DNA from: an uncultured Oscillospiraceae bacterium
GTDB taxonomy: Bacteria; Bacillota; Clostridia; Oscillospirales; Ruminococcaceae
Assembly (NCBI GenBank): GCA_934454435.1
Contig: CAKSGA010000023.1
Location: 1-23,829, forward strand
Direction of reading: 5' to 3'
DNA: 23,829 nt
The notes under the pieces were generated by a model that was not told where the DNA came from, searched no databases, and worked only from the letters and a program-made list of their open reading frames with translations. Positions 13,487 to 21,757 of this stretch are shown here, piece by piece (within the stretch, counting starts at the first letter, position 1; every line of letters starts with the position of its first letter). The position numbers and the translations under genes are program-made.

Positions 13487-14626
13487 ATGACAAAATACAG
13501 GACTGACTTTGAAGCACTCTTAAAGCAGCTTTCGGAAAAGCCTGTCGATCCAGGGAAGCTGATAACGCCTGACCCTACGCCGAATACGCTCAGGCTGTGG
13601 GAGTATCTGAAATCCTGTTACGGGAAGAAGTTCATATCAGGTCAGCAGTATCTCTGGGAGGACGAGAAGGAGGACCTTGTCTACTGGAACACCACCGGAA
13701 AAATTCCTGCGATACGTGGCTATGATTTCATGGGCATAAGCGGGCTTGCAAGGGGGTACGACCAGCTTGGCAGGGCATTGGACTGGGCAAGGCGTACAGG
13801 TGGTATACTCACCATGTGCTGGCACTGGAACGCTCCCGATGACATGAACGACATCTCAAAGCTGTGCTCTTTCTACTATAAGACCACGAATTACGACCAC
13901 AAGACCGGCTTTGACATAGTACGTGCCATGCAGGAGGGAACTCCGGAGTATGAATTCGTGATCTATGAGATAGATCTCGTAGCCGGGGCCCTGAAGATGT
14001 TCGAGCAGGCAGATATACCGGTGCTTTGGAGACCTCTCCATGAGGCAGCTGGGAACTGGTTCTGGTGGGGCAACCGTGCGGAGGCAGGGAAGCAGGATCC
14101 CGAAAGCATTGAGGCATACAAAAAGCTCTGGTATACGATATTCGACAGGTTCATGAATTATCATGGGCTGCGAAATCTGATATGGGTGTGGAATGGTCAG
14201 GCGCCGTTCATGGCAGTGGACCCGAACACCTACGATATTGCGGGCGAGGACATTTATGACGAGGTTCCCAACCATGGCTCGCAGCTGGAGCGTTTCAAAG
14301 GGGTCAGCAGCTATACCCACGGCAAGATGATAACCCTTTCGGAGTGCGGAAGCATTCCGGACCCGGACGAGATGATAAAAGACGGCGCTGCCTGGTCCTG
14401 GTGGCTGCCCTGGTGGGGAAGCTTCGTCTACGATACGGACGATAATTGGCATGCGATACTTGATGAAAATGGCATGCCAAGACCAAATCCGAAGTACATG
14501 GACGAAGCATTTATGAAACGTATCTTTTCTGATCCGAGAGTGGTGACGCTCGAAGATCTCCCCTGGTATGACAGGGAAAAAAGACCGCTGCCATATTCAT
14601 TACAGCAGCGTCTTATGAAGAAGTAA
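13487..14626 (+). CDS. GH26 beta-mannanase-type glycoside hydrolase, intracellular
   Basis: This 379-residue family 26 glycosidase hydrolyses beta-1,4-mannosidic bonds with retention. The acid/base Glu186 lies in WRPLHEAAGNWFWWG and the nucleophile Glu286 in TLSECGSIPD, both diagnostic; MCWHWNAPDDMND and WSWWLPWWG complete the barrel. No signal peptide or extra binding module is present, so it should act inside the cell on imported manno-oligosaccharides rather than on polymeric mannan. GGAGG six bases before the ATG at 13487 fixes the start. Only 34 bases and a tiny hairpin separate it from the lipoprotein gene, so the two may share a transcript. Exo-acting mannobiohydrolase activity is possible; the sequence alone does not separate endo from exo. 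Confidence 0.93.
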   Translation: MTKYRTDFEALLKQLSEKPVDPGKLITPDPTPNTLRLWEYLKSCYGKKFISGQQYLWEDEKEDLVYWNTTGKIPAIRGYDFMGISGLARGYDQLGRALDWARRTGGILTMCWHWNAPDDMNDISKLCSFYYKTTNYDHKTGFDIVRAMQEGTPEYEFVIYEIDLVAGALKMFEQADIPVLWRPLHEAAGNWFWWGNRAEAGKQDPESIEAYKKLWYTIFDRFMNYHGLRNLIWVWNGQAPFMAVDPNTYDIAGEDIYDEVPNHGSQLERFKGVSSYTHGKMITLSECGSIPDPDEMIKDGAAWSWWLPWWGSFVYDTDDNWHAILDENGMPRPNPKYMDEAFMKRIFSDPRVVTLEDLPWYDREKRPLPYSLQQRLMKK

Positions 14627-14660
14627 AAGACAGCAGTTAAGACTGCAAGGGAAAGGAAAC

Positions 14661-15515
14661 ATGATGAAGAAGTATTTAGCAGCATTAGCAGCGATAGCAG
14701 TTATGACAGCCGCATTTACCGGCTGCTCCGGAAACAACAGCAGCTCTTCCACAGCTGACAGCAGTTCTTCTGCCGACAGCAGCACGGCTTCAGGTGACAC
14801 ATCCAGCGACACCGCAGAGGAAGTCCGCACTGCAAAGGACATCACGAATGCAGTATTTGAGAGCGTTGAATGGGTAGCTTCCGAGGAGAGATCCAAGGCG
14901 AACTTTGAGGAAATGTTCCAGATGTTGTTCGAGGATATCCTGAGCGAGAAGGAAGAGAACGGCGAGAGCCTTTCTGACGATGAGAAGGAGGAGCTCAGAA
15001 AGACCGAGTATGACAGCGAGTGGGAGCAGTATATCGAGGCAACCAAGAACATGACAGGCGTTGACCTGAACCTGGTCGATGACTCGTCAATATTCCTGCC
15101 GATGATGAGCGTTCACCTTGATGAAATTATCGTGGTAAAGCCCGCTGCCGGTCATGAGGCTGAGGTGGAAAAGGGACTTTCCGAGCACCTGGATTATATC
15201 AAGAACGGTGCGGCGTTCTATCCTGAGCAGGAGATAGCAGCTGCCGGTGCAGTCATGGGTCAGACCGATGACGGGTTCTATTATCTTGTCGTACACCAGA
15301 TCGGCTCTGAGATCGCAGAGGTGATAAAGAACTACAAGCCCGGCGATACGGTTACTAAGCTGGAGGTTCCTGAAGAAAATGACGGTGGCGTTACTGTGAT
15401 TCCTACCGATGAAGCTGGTCAGGGCGTTGTTGTCATGCCACAGGCAGATTCCAGTGCATCCCTTACCGCTGAAGCAGTTATTCCCGGTACTTTGGAAGCA
15501 GGCTTCGCAAACTGA
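14661..15515 (+). CDS. DUF4358-like lipoprotein
   Basis: This 284-residue predicted lipoprotein has the N-terminus MMKKYLAALAAIAVMTAAFTGC, a signal peptide ending in a lipobox with Cys22. A Ser/Thr/Asp-rich linker (about 23-55) follows, typical of surface lipoproteins in Ruminococcus relatives. The folded part has the DUF4358 pattern: a DEIIVVKPAAG strand, an amphipathic helix, YPEQE and a DGFYYLVV strand (about 150-225). An additional acidic helical insert (about 60-130) and a 55-residue tail make it longer than usual for the family. The function is unknown. It may be co-transcribed with the GH26 gene. The two adjacent ATGs (14661, 14664) cannot be separated by the ribosome site. Confidence 0.8.
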   Translation: MMKKYLAALAAIAVMTAAFTGCSGNNSSSSTADSSSSADSSTASGDTSSDTAEEVRTAKDITNAVFESVEWVASEERSKANFEEMFQMLFEDILSEKEENGESLSDDEKEELRKTEYDSEWEQYIEATKNMTGVDLNLVDDSSIFLPMMSVHLDEIIVVKPAAGHEAEVEKGLSEHLDYIKNGAAFYPEQEIAAAGAVMGQTDDGFYYLVVHQIGSEIAEVIKNYKPGDTVTKLEVPEENDGGVTVIPTDEAGQGVVVMPQADSSASLTAEAVIPGTLEAGFAN

Positions 15516-15524
15516 TCTGTAAAT

Positions 15525-15565
15525 AAAACAAACACGGCGGCAATTTAGCTGCCGTGTTTGTTTTT
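15525..15565 (+). terminator. Strong intrinsic terminator after the lipoprotein gene
   Basis: A 14-bp inverted repeat (AAAACAAACACGGC at 15525-15538, complement at 15551-15564) ends in a T-run (15561-15565). The rest of the gap to the ECF gene (about 15570-15720) is AT-rich with nothing I recognise. Confidence 0.9.
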
Positions 15566-15723
15566 GATATTATATAGATTTACTGAAATATAAAAATTGA
15601 TAAGACCAGACGAAGAAAAAACGGCGAGTATGAAATGGTTACTCTCCTGTTTACTGTATGAATGGTAGAAATTGCAGAAAAAGTCATCTGAAAAGGCAGT
15701 TTGGTATTATCAATTAAACTATT

Positions 15724-15760
15724 TCTGGTACTAGTAATATATCCAGAATTGTAGTACAAT
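15724..15760 (+). promoter_or_regulatory. Nested inverted repeats and -10-like box before the ECF gene
   Basis: TCTGG (15724-15728) pairs with CCAGA (15743-15747), and GTACTA (15728-15733) pairs with TAGTAC (15752-15757); the latter overlaps a possible -10 TACAAT (15755-15760). The -35 element is not clear. This could be an operator. Confidence 0.4.
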
Positions 15761-15796
15761 AAAACCACAGAAAAAACTACTCTGGAGGAAATCATT

Positions 15797-16354
15797 ATGG
15801 AACTGAACAAAAAAGACAGCAAATTTAACCTGAAAAAGCTCTGTGTTGCAGCGATGTTCACTGCACTGATCTGTGTGGCAACGATGGTAATTCAGATACC
15901 CTCGCCGCTCAACGGGTTCGTGAACTTCGGCGACTGCTTCATACTTATCGCAGCGTGGGTGCTTGGTCCGTGGTACGGATTTGCTGCAGGAGGCATCGGC
16001 TCTGCCCTTGCAGACCTTTTCAGCGGATATGCACATTACGTTCCCGGCACGTTCGTTATTAAGGGGCTTATTGCAGTTGCAGCAGCGCTAATCTGCCGTG
16101 CACTTCTCAACAAGCTGACTTCTTTCCCCATCGCAGCATATGTAGCTGGAGGTGTTGTCGGGGAGATCATCATGGTCGGCGGATATTATCTGTATGCGGC
16201 TCTTCTGCTCGGCAAGAGCTTTGAGGGCGCCCTCGCAAGCGTTCCCGGAAATCTTGTCCAGGGAGCATTCGGACTGGTCATCGGCGTTGTCGTACTAAGG
16301 ATAATCGCAAAAACAAAGGTGCTCGACCGTTTCACTACCTATGCAGTAGTGTGA
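15797..16354 (+). CDS. ECF transporter S component (substrate-binding membrane subunit)
   Basis: This 185-residue integral membrane protein has about six hydrophobic segments and matches the ECF-transporter S-component pattern: ALICVATMVIQIPSPLNGFV, then FGDCFILIAAWVLGPWYG, GGIGSALADLFSGYA and a C-terminal helix pair. S components capture a vitamin or other micronutrient and dock on a shared EcfA-EcfA'-EcfT energizing module, which is not in this window, so this is the stand-alone type. GGAGG eight bases before the ATG fixes the start. The ligand is unknown; a pyridoxal kinase gene lies 1.6 kb away on the other strand, making a B6 vitamer one candidate by inference only. Confidence 0.87.
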   Translation: MELNKKDSKFNLKKLCVAAMFTALICVATMVIQIPSPLNGFVNFGDCFILIAAWVLGPWYGFAAGGIGSALADLFSGYAHYVPGTFVIKGLIAVAAALICRALLNKLTSFPIAAYVAGGVVGEIIMVGGYYLYAALLLGKSFEGALASVPGNLVQGAFGLVIGVVVLRIIAKTKVLDRFTTYAVV

Positions 16355-16364
16355 CATGAAAAAA

Positions 16365-16386
16365 AGTACCGGCACACCAGTGTCGG
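16365..16386 (+). repeat. Small hairpin after the ECF gene
   Basis: An imperfect 7-bp stem (CCGGCAC / GTGTCGG with a 4-base loop) lies in the 90 bases between the ECF stop and its terminator. There is no T-run. Nothing else is recognised in this stretch. Confidence 0.3.
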
Positions 16387-16444
16387 GCAATAAAGGGCAA
16401 CATGCATACGGGTTCCTGGCATCTGCATCTTTTTCGACAGAATG

Positions 16445-16475
16445 AAACATGGCATCTTCGGGTGCCATGTTTTTT
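16445..16475 (+). terminator. Intrinsic terminator with a UUCG tetraloop
   Basis: AAACATGGCATC-TTCG-GGTGCCATGTTT (16445-16472) runs into a T-run up to 16475. The C(UUCG)G loop is an especially stable type. Confidence 0.88.
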
Positions 16476-16484
16476 ATTTGCTTC

Positions 16485-16513
16485 TTGATTTTTTTGGTGG
16501 AGTGTGGTATAAT
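16485..16513 (+). promoter_or_regulatory. Sigma-A promoter of the DUF3877 gene
   Basis: TTGATT (16485-16490), a 17-base spacer and TATAAT (16508-16513), with an extended -10 TG at 16505-16506. Confidence 0.8.
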
Positions 16514-16548
16514 AAAATCATAGTGAACCGCTAGGAAAGGAACACAAA

Positions 16549-17091
16549 ATGAATTATAAAAAACTTGAAGAGCATCTTACTGATGTGATAACAGAAGCGC
16601 AGCTCAAGCTGGGCTATGACGGCAGGGGAATGAGCATGAATTATCCTCTTGCTTCCCTGAACCGTCTGCTTGGTACTGAAACTGACGCCAGCGGAATGAA
16701 AAAGCTCCTGGCGGAGTTCTCCGACCATGTGGAGGAAAGGCTCGGCAGGGTGGAGTCCTCCTGGCATGAGGGGGACATATTCCGCCTGAGCGTCCCGGAA
16801 AAGGGCGCTGAGTATATACACAGCCTGCCGTCAACTCCGGCGATGGGGTTTCTGACCGAGTTCATCGGGCGGGTAAGGCAGCCGGGCACGACCATCGAGG
16901 ACGTGCTGGGGGTATTCCGGAAGTACTCTGACAAGGTCCACGCTGAGCAGTCTGACAGCGGCGAGTTCGACTGGCTGGTCTATTTCGAGGATGGGCTCCC
17001 GGACGATCACTACTACTGCCTGACGGACGAGGGTATCTGCGTGACGTACCACCGCTTCACCCGTGAGGACTATGACGATCTCGGTTTCTGA
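16549..17091 (+). CDS. DUF3877-like protein
   Basis: This 180-residue soluble, acidic protein has no signal peptide or membrane segment. The start YKKLEEHLTDVITEAQLKLG followed by YPLASLNRLLGT resembles the DUF3877 family found in Clostridia. The C-terminal half holds FDWLVYFEDGLPDDHYYCLT and a final beta strand with YHRFTREDYDDLGF. AGGAAAGG eight bases before the ATG and its own promoter and terminator make it a single-gene unit. The function is unknown; I see no catalytic motif. Confidence 0.75.
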   Translation: MNYKKLEEHLTDVITEAQLKLGYDGRGMSMNYPLASLNRLLGTETDASGMKKLLAEFSDHVEERLGRVESSWHEGDIFRLSVPEKGAEYIHSLPSTPAMGFLTEFIGRVRQPGTTIEDVLGVFRKYSDKVHAEQSDSGEFDWLVYFEDGLPDDHYYCLTDEGICVTYHRFTREDYDDLGF

Positions 17092-17092
17092 T

Positions 17093-17125
17093 AAAAACAG
17101 GGCGGAAATGATCCGCCCTGTTTTC
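17093..17125. terminator. Bidirectional intrinsic terminator
   Basis: A 13-bp stem (AAAACAGGGCGGA at 17094-17106, complement at 17112-17124) has a 5-base loop. T-runs on both strands serve the convergent DUF3877 and EamA genes. Confidence 0.92.
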
Positions 17126-17998
17126 TTATTCCTGGTGTTTCCTGTTGTTGTACCTGAACATTATGAACGCAGCCGCAATGATTATCACATATCCCACGAA
17201 ACTGAGAATGTCCGGCACCTGCCCGAATACGACAAACCCGAGAAGCGCCGCAAAAATTATCTGCGAGTAGTCGTATATAGAAACCTCCTTAGCCGGAGCG
17301 TAGGAGTAAGCAGTAGTAATGCAGAACTGCGCTATTGCAGCGCTGACTCCGGCTCCGATAAGCATGAGCAGCTGAAACCATGTCATTGGCTGAAAGCCTA
17401 TGATGGTCATCGGAAGCGCCGCCAGCGTTGAGAACGCCGAGAAGAAGAACACGATATAGTACCCCTTTGCGCCCTTTCCGGTAGCCCTGCGGACAAATGT
17501 GTAGGCGGCTCCGGCACCCATTCCTCCGCAGAAGCCTGCGATGGAAGCTCCGAGGTCAGCGTTCGAGAACGAGGGCTTGATAACGAAAAGCGCCCCCACA
17601 AATGCCATTATTATGATCGACCACTGTATTTTGTTCGCCCGTTCTTTCAGCAGAAATGTCGAGAACACGATAGCGAAGAACGGCGACATTTTGTTGAGCA
17701 GCGAAGCGTCTGAAAGCGGCAGACGGTCTATCGCATAGAAATTGCACACGACCCCCGCATATCCGAATATCGACCTGCACAGAATATCGGCCAGCGTCCC
17801 TTTCGGAGGAATGATGGAGCAGCGGTTCTTTATCATTGCTCCGCTTGCGATGAACAGCGCAAAGAAGTTCCGGAAGAACGTTTTCTGAATGGTCGGGACA
17901 TCTCCGGAGAGCCGCACGAACATATTCATCAGCGCAAAGAAAAACGCAGAAGTGATAAGGAAAAGTATCGCCCTGCGGAGCTTTGGAGAGTCAGACAT
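17126..17998 (-). CDS. EamA/DMT-family transporter
   Basis: This integral membrane protein of about 290 residues has ten hydrophobic segments in two EamA halves (for example AILFLITSAFFFALMNMFVR at the start and GYVIIIAAAFIMF at the end). Marker motifs are FYAIDRLPLSDASLLNKMSP after segment four and AYSYAPAKEVSIYDYSQIIF in the second half. DMT carriers usually export or exchange small metabolites; the substrate is unknown. The ATG at 17998 (MSDSPKL) is chosen. It overlaps the end of the pyridoxal kinase gene by 8 bases, while the longer frame up to 18112 would overlap it far more and adds a non-membrane, low-quality N-terminus. Last gene of the kinase operon. Confidence 0.9.
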   Translation of the reverse strand: MSDSPKLRRAILFLITSAFFFALMNMFVRLSGDVPTIQKTFFRNFFALFIASGAMIKNRCSIIPPKGTLADILCRSIFGYAGVVCNFYAIDRLPLSDASLLNKMSPFFAIVFSTFLLKERANKIQWSIIIMAFVGALFVIKPSFSNADLGASIAGFCGGMGAGAAYTFVRRATGKGAKGYYIVFFFSAFSTLAALPMTIIGFQPMTWFQLLMLIGAGVSAAIAQFCITTAYSYAPAKEVSIYDYSQIIFAALLGFVVFGQVPDILSFVGYVIIIAAAFIMFRYNNRKHQE

Positions 17999-18839
17999 CA
18001 CTGTGCCTCTTTCCGGCACTTTCAAGCATATTGATATAGTCTCCGAGGACCGCCTGGAAGTGGATACCGTAGAACCTGCGGTCCGGGGCATTTGCTGTGT
18101 ATTCAACGGCACGGTAGGTGAATTTTGTCGCTATTTCCAGCGCCGTTGGATAGTCGGAACCCCTGAGCACGGCTCCAAGAAGTGCGGAAGCAAAAACATC
18201 ACCGGTGCCGGAGCAGGCAACGTCCTTTTTGGGCGTGAGGCATTCGGTGAACTGCCCGTCAAAGCATCCCACCGCACCGAGCTGTCCCTTTTCTGAGAAC
18301 CCGGTTATGACTGCGAACCCGACGCCCATTCCGCAGAGCTCCAGCAGCATTTCCTTGGTTTCGTGGAGGGTAGGACAGGGGTTGAAATTCTTGCCGGTCA
18401 GCAGACATGCTTCTGTGATGTTTGGCGTGATGATGTCTGCACCGGAGATGAACCTGCGCATTCTGTCGGGGTAGTCGTCACTGAGGGCTGCGTACATTCT
18501 GCCGTTGTCCCCCATTACCGGGTCGATGAACAGCGGAGTTCCGGGTCTGCGGAACTGCTGTATGAACCATTCGATGTGGTCCACCTGTTCTGCGGATGCA
18601 ATGTAGCCAGTGTATATCCCGTCAAAGTCGATGTGTTCCTTTTTGAGCTGGGCGCTTATCGGAGCGAGCTCGTTGGTAAGGTCCACACTGTAGAACGTGG
18701 GAAAGCCCGTGTGGTTCGAGAGGAGCGCTGTAGGGATACCGCAGCACTCAACTCCTGCCGCTGAAAGCACCGGTATGGCTGCCGTCAGCGAACAGTTCCC
18801 AACGCAGGAGAAATCCTGTATAGTTACTATTCTCTTCAT
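17991..18839 (-). CDS. pdxY: Pyridoxal/pyridoxamine kinase
   Basis: This 282-residue ribokinase-superfamily enzyme phosphorylates pyridoxal (and related B6 vitamers) to the 5'-phosphate in the salvage pathway. IQDFSCVGNCSLTAAIPVLS at the start, FIDPVMGDNGRMY in the middle (the ATP/Mg loop) and CSGTGDVFASALLGA near 218-232 (catalytic Asp in GTGD) are diagnostic. The length is normal. It starts three bases after the histidine kinase stop, with only a weak ribosome site, so it depends on translation of the kinase gene, and it overlaps the EamA gene by 8 bases. pdxY is the usual symbol; pdxK is an alternative. Confidence 0.93.
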   Translation of the reverse strand: MKRIVTIQDFSCVGNCSLTAAIPVLSAAGVECCGIPTALLSNHTGFPTFYSVDLTNELAPISAQLKKEHIDFDGIYTGYIASAEQVDHIEWFIQQFRRPGTPLFIDPVMGDNGRMYAALSDDYPDRMRRFISGADIITPNITEACLLTGKNFNPCPTLHETKEMLLELCGMGVGFAVITGFSEKGQLGAVGCFDGQFTECLTPKKDVACSGTGDVFASALLGAVLRGSDYPTALEIATKFTYRAVEYTANAPDRRFYGIHFQAVLGDYINMLESAGKRHSDV

Positions 18840-18842
18840 AAA

Positions 18843-21698
18843 TCAGTTCGTTTTATCCTTTTGTGGGAGCCATTTGCACAGTTCTGCCGTAAGCGCCGGG
18901 ATATCCAGCGGCTTTGACACGTGACCGTTCATGCCGTGCTCCTTTGATTTTTTTACGTCCTCTATGAACGCATTTGCGGTCATGGCGATTATAGGCACCT
19001 GCGAAGCGTCCTTGCGTTCCAGGGAGCGTATCTTTTCCGCCGCCTGGTAGCCGTCCAGCACAGGCATCTGAATGTCCATAAAGATAAGGCTGTAGTAGCC
19101 CTCCGGCGACTCGCTGAATTTCCGCACAGCCTCTGCACCGTCAGAAGCGACTTCTGTGATGATATCGGCTTCCGCTAGGAACTCCGAAGCGATCTCTGCA
19201 TTGAAATCCAGGTCCTCCGCCAGAAGAACCCTTACCCCTCCGAAATCGAAATCGGACATCTTAACCTTGCGGTTTTCCTCCATGGAAATGCCGCCGATGT
19301 AGTCCCCGGTGCTCTGTCCCTTTTTAAGACATACGGTGATGTCGAAGCGTGTGCCCTTTCCAGGGGCGCTGTAGACTGCGATGTCGCCGTTCATCATTCT
19401 GGCGATGTTCAGCGCTATCGGCATTCCGAGACCGGTGCCCTGAATGCCGCTGATGCGGTGGTCGTCCGCACGCACGAATGGGTCGAAGATGTGTTCGATG
19501 AACTCCTGCTTCATGCCTATGCCGTTATCCTTTATCGAAAACAGATAGCGGCAGATACCGTGGTGGTCAGGCTCCAGCTCTATCGTGCGGAATTCTATCT
19601 TCCCGCCGTCCGGAGTGTACTTCACCGCATTACCCAGAATATTCATCAGAAGCTGGCGGAGTTTGGTCTGGTCCCCGATGACGCTGGTGTTTATCTTGTC
19701 TGATATCTTGACGTCCAGCGTGTGACGCTTCTTGTCTGAAAGCGGCTTTATCATGCGTATCGTTTCATCGATAAAGACCTTCATGTCGAACGGGTCGCAG
19801 GCGAGGACCGTCTTTCCGCTCTCTATTGCAGAGAGGTCGAGCACGTTGTTGATTATCTCCAGAAGATGTTTGCCGGAGGCTTCTATCTTTTCCAGGCAGT
19901 CGGAAACTCGTGCAGGGTCGTTCATATGCTCCTGGGCGATAGATGACATGCCCAGGATAGAGTTGAGCGGCGTGCGGATATCATGGCTCATCTGGCTCAT
20001 GAAGAGGGTCTTGGCGGAGTTCGCATGCTGCGCCTGGTCGAAGGCGTCACGAAGCGCCTGCTCGACACGGGTGGCCTGGTCGTGCTCCTCAGTGATGTTG
20101 CGGACGTAGGTGAGCCCCCACAGGTCGCCGGTTTCAAGGTCCTGGGTAAGAATGACAGCCTCACGGAAATATCCCACACGCTCGCCTATTTTGAACTCGT
20201 ACTCGGTGTCAAAGCTGCGCCGGTGGCTGTTGAACATGTCTGCGAGGGTCTCGGTGCAGAAAGTCCTCCCGAACACCTCCGCTGCGGACTTGTCAGTGAA
20301 ATACCGCTTCTTTCTGCGGATATACTCATTATATGAGCAGGGCAGGGTGAGTCCCATGAGGGGAAGCAGCGGGTCAGCGTCCTCCTGCTCGATTATCTCG
20401 TCATAGATGGTATCCCTTGTAATATTAAAGGTATAGACTGCGATGGCGTTTGAAAGTATCGCCTGACGGTACTGGCTCTCGGAGCGGAGCGCACGCTCCA
20501 GCCGCTGCTGATAGCGGAGCTCCTTGAGCTTTTCGGCGGTGATGATCTGTACGGAAAGAACAGCGAGTTTCGGCGTTCCGTCCTCCTCCCAGGTCGTCAC
20601 AAAGGACTGTATCCTCAGCCATTCCGGCTGACCGCTGCTCCGGTGGCTTATTTCGCATTCAATTATCTTTTCGCCGGAGCAGAACCGCTGGAGCATGTTC
20701 TCTATGGTGAAGTTGTATATCACCGAATTCTTGTCTTCTTCACTGCATTCAAGCTGTTCAGTGAAATGACGGACGGCCTCATCATAATTTCCGATCACAT
20801 CGAAATTCTCAGCGAACAGTCCCTGTTTGTCCGTGGATGAATAAAACGTGCCCTCCCGGAGATTTATGAGGTCAAGTATCTGGTAAGGAACCGCAAGTCC
20901 GTTTATCAGCTTGTTGCGGAGCTCCTCAAGGAAAAGAGCCTTGTGGTCGGCGGTGATCCTTCTGGCAGTGATGAAGGCCGGGTACTTTCCGGCGAGCTTC
21001 TTCTTCATCTTTACGCAGCGGAAATTTATCCAGGTATACTCGCTGCGGATATTCATGCGGAATTCTCCCCGTACCTCGTCGTTTATCACAAAGCTGTTGT
21101 GGAGGGAATTGCGGGAGATCATCTCAGCGAAGCGCACCCGGTCGTCCGGGTGGATACGCCCGATAAAGGTGCTGCGCCATTCATCGTAGTTGCTTTCCCT
21201 GCCAGCGGACATGCTGGTATTGAAAACATCGTTAAGAATGAACATACGGTTATTATCCGGGTCGAACAGCGAACAGAAGCTGAAGCTCTCCATGAGCTTC
21301 TCTGAAAACAGACGCACCAGAAGCTGGATATCAGGGTCGAAGCTGTAGAGCTGGGTCCTGTCGGCAGGAATACCCTTGAAAATGCCGTAAATTACGATAA
21401 CGCCGTTGGAACTGGAGGCAAGCAGCCCGGTGCTGTAGGCGGTATAGGCACCCTTTGTCCGGTGCTGCCAGCGGTACTTTACTTCTGCACTGAGACCGTG
21501 TATCGTGCTGTGGATAGCCTCCTGAATACTGGGAACATCGTCCGGGTGGACGCATTCCAGCCATCGGCGGTAATTCCCTTCCGGGTCGGAATTATCGGCG
21601 GTTTCCATTATCTTGAGGAAGTCCTCGTCAAAGAACAGCTGCTGTGGACTTCCGCCTCGTATGACCATTCTGAAAGTGCCTGAAATGATAGAGTCCAC
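18843..21698 (-). CDS. Soluble multi-PAS hybrid histidine kinase
   Basis: This 951-residue sensor kinase has no membrane segment, so it senses a cytoplasmic signal. The first ~540 residues contain several PAS-like units: the first about 1-110, the second with CSLFDPDNNRMFILNDVF, and others marked by the repeated HPDD turn and PAC-like ends. A HisKA domain follows with His572 (FMSQMSHDIRTPLNSILG), then an HATPase with the N box MNILGNAVKYTPDGG, DNGIGMKQEF and GTGLGMPIALNIARMMNG. A C-terminal receiver has the phospho-acceptor Asp875 (LIFMDIQMPVLDGYQA). The start is GTG at 21698 with AGGGGG seven bases upstream. No output protein or phosphotransfer (HPt) domain is encoded next to it. It leads an operon with pyridoxal kinase and EamA, and lies 59 bases behind UDP-glucose dehydrogenase. 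Confidence 0.93.
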   Translation of the reverse strand: MDSIISGTFRMVIRGGSPQQLFFDEDFLKIMETADNSDPEGNYRRWLECVHPDDVPSIQEAIHSTIHGLSAEVKYRWQHRTKGAYTAYSTGLLASSSNGVIVIYGIFKGIPADRTQLYSFDPDIQLLVRLFSEKLMESFSFCSLFDPDNNRMFILNDVFNTSMSAGRESNYDEWRSTFIGRIHPDDRVRFAEMISRNSLHNSFVINDEVRGEFRMNIRSEYTWINFRCVKMKKKLAGKYPAFITARRITADHKALFLEELRNKLINGLAVPYQILDLINLREGTFYSSTDKQGLFAENFDVIGNYDEAVRHFTEQLECSEEDKNSVIYNFTIENMLQRFCSGEKIIECEISHRSSGQPEWLRIQSFVTTWEEDGTPKLAVLSVQIITAEKLKELRYQQRLERALRSESQYRQAILSNAIAVYTFNITRDTIYDEIIEQEDADPLLPLMGLTLPCSYNEYIRRKKRYFTDKSAAEVFGRTFCTETLADMFNSHRRSFDTEYEFKIGERVGYFREAVILTQDLETGDLWGLTYVRNITEEHDQATRVEQALRDAFDQAQHANSAKTLFMSQMSHDIRTPLNSILGMSSIAQEHMNDPARVSDCLEKIEASGKHLLEIINNVLDLSAIESGKTVLACDPFDMKVFIDETIRMIKPLSDKKRHTLDVKISDKINTSVIGDQTKLRQLLMNILGNAVKYTPDGGKIEFRTIELEPDHHGICRYLFSIKDNGIGMKQEFIEHIFDPFVRADDHRISGIQGTGLGMPIALNIARMMNGDIAVYSAPGKGTRFDITVCLKKGQSTGDYIGGISMEENRKVKMSDFDFGGVRVLLAEDLDFNAEIASEFLAEADIITEVASDGAEAVRKFSESPEGYYSLIFMDIQMPVLDGYQAAEKIRSLERKDASQVPIIAMTANAFIEDVKKSKEHGMNGHVSKPLDIPALTAELCKWLPQKDKTN

Positions 21699-21717
21699 CT
21701 AAATGCCCCCTTTTATG

Positions 21718-21748
21718 ATCTACAGGCGGTTTTCCGCCGCCTGTAGAT
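21718..21748 (-). terminator. Hairpin between UDP-glucose dehydrogenase and the kinase gene
   Basis: A perfect 12-bp stem (21718-21729 with 21737-21748, loop 7) lies directly after the dehydrogenase stop. On the minus strand it is followed by CATAAAAGG, not a T-run, so termination is probably partial and the kinase operon may be read through from the dehydrogenase promoter. Confidence 0.5.
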
Positions 21749-21757
21749 ATTATTGAG

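Noticed and set aside
15566..15796. Possible vitamin riboswitch before the ECF gene
   Set aside because: I looked for TPP, cobalamin and FMN type conserved cores and saw none; only short inverted repeats are present.
16401..16490. Short open frame between the ECF gene and its terminator
   Set aside because: It runs straight through the terminator hairpin and has no good ribosome site.
17999..18112. Longer EamA N-terminus
   Set aside because: Would overlap pyridoxal kinase by 122 bases and adds a polar, low-quality sequence; ATG 17998 is a better start.
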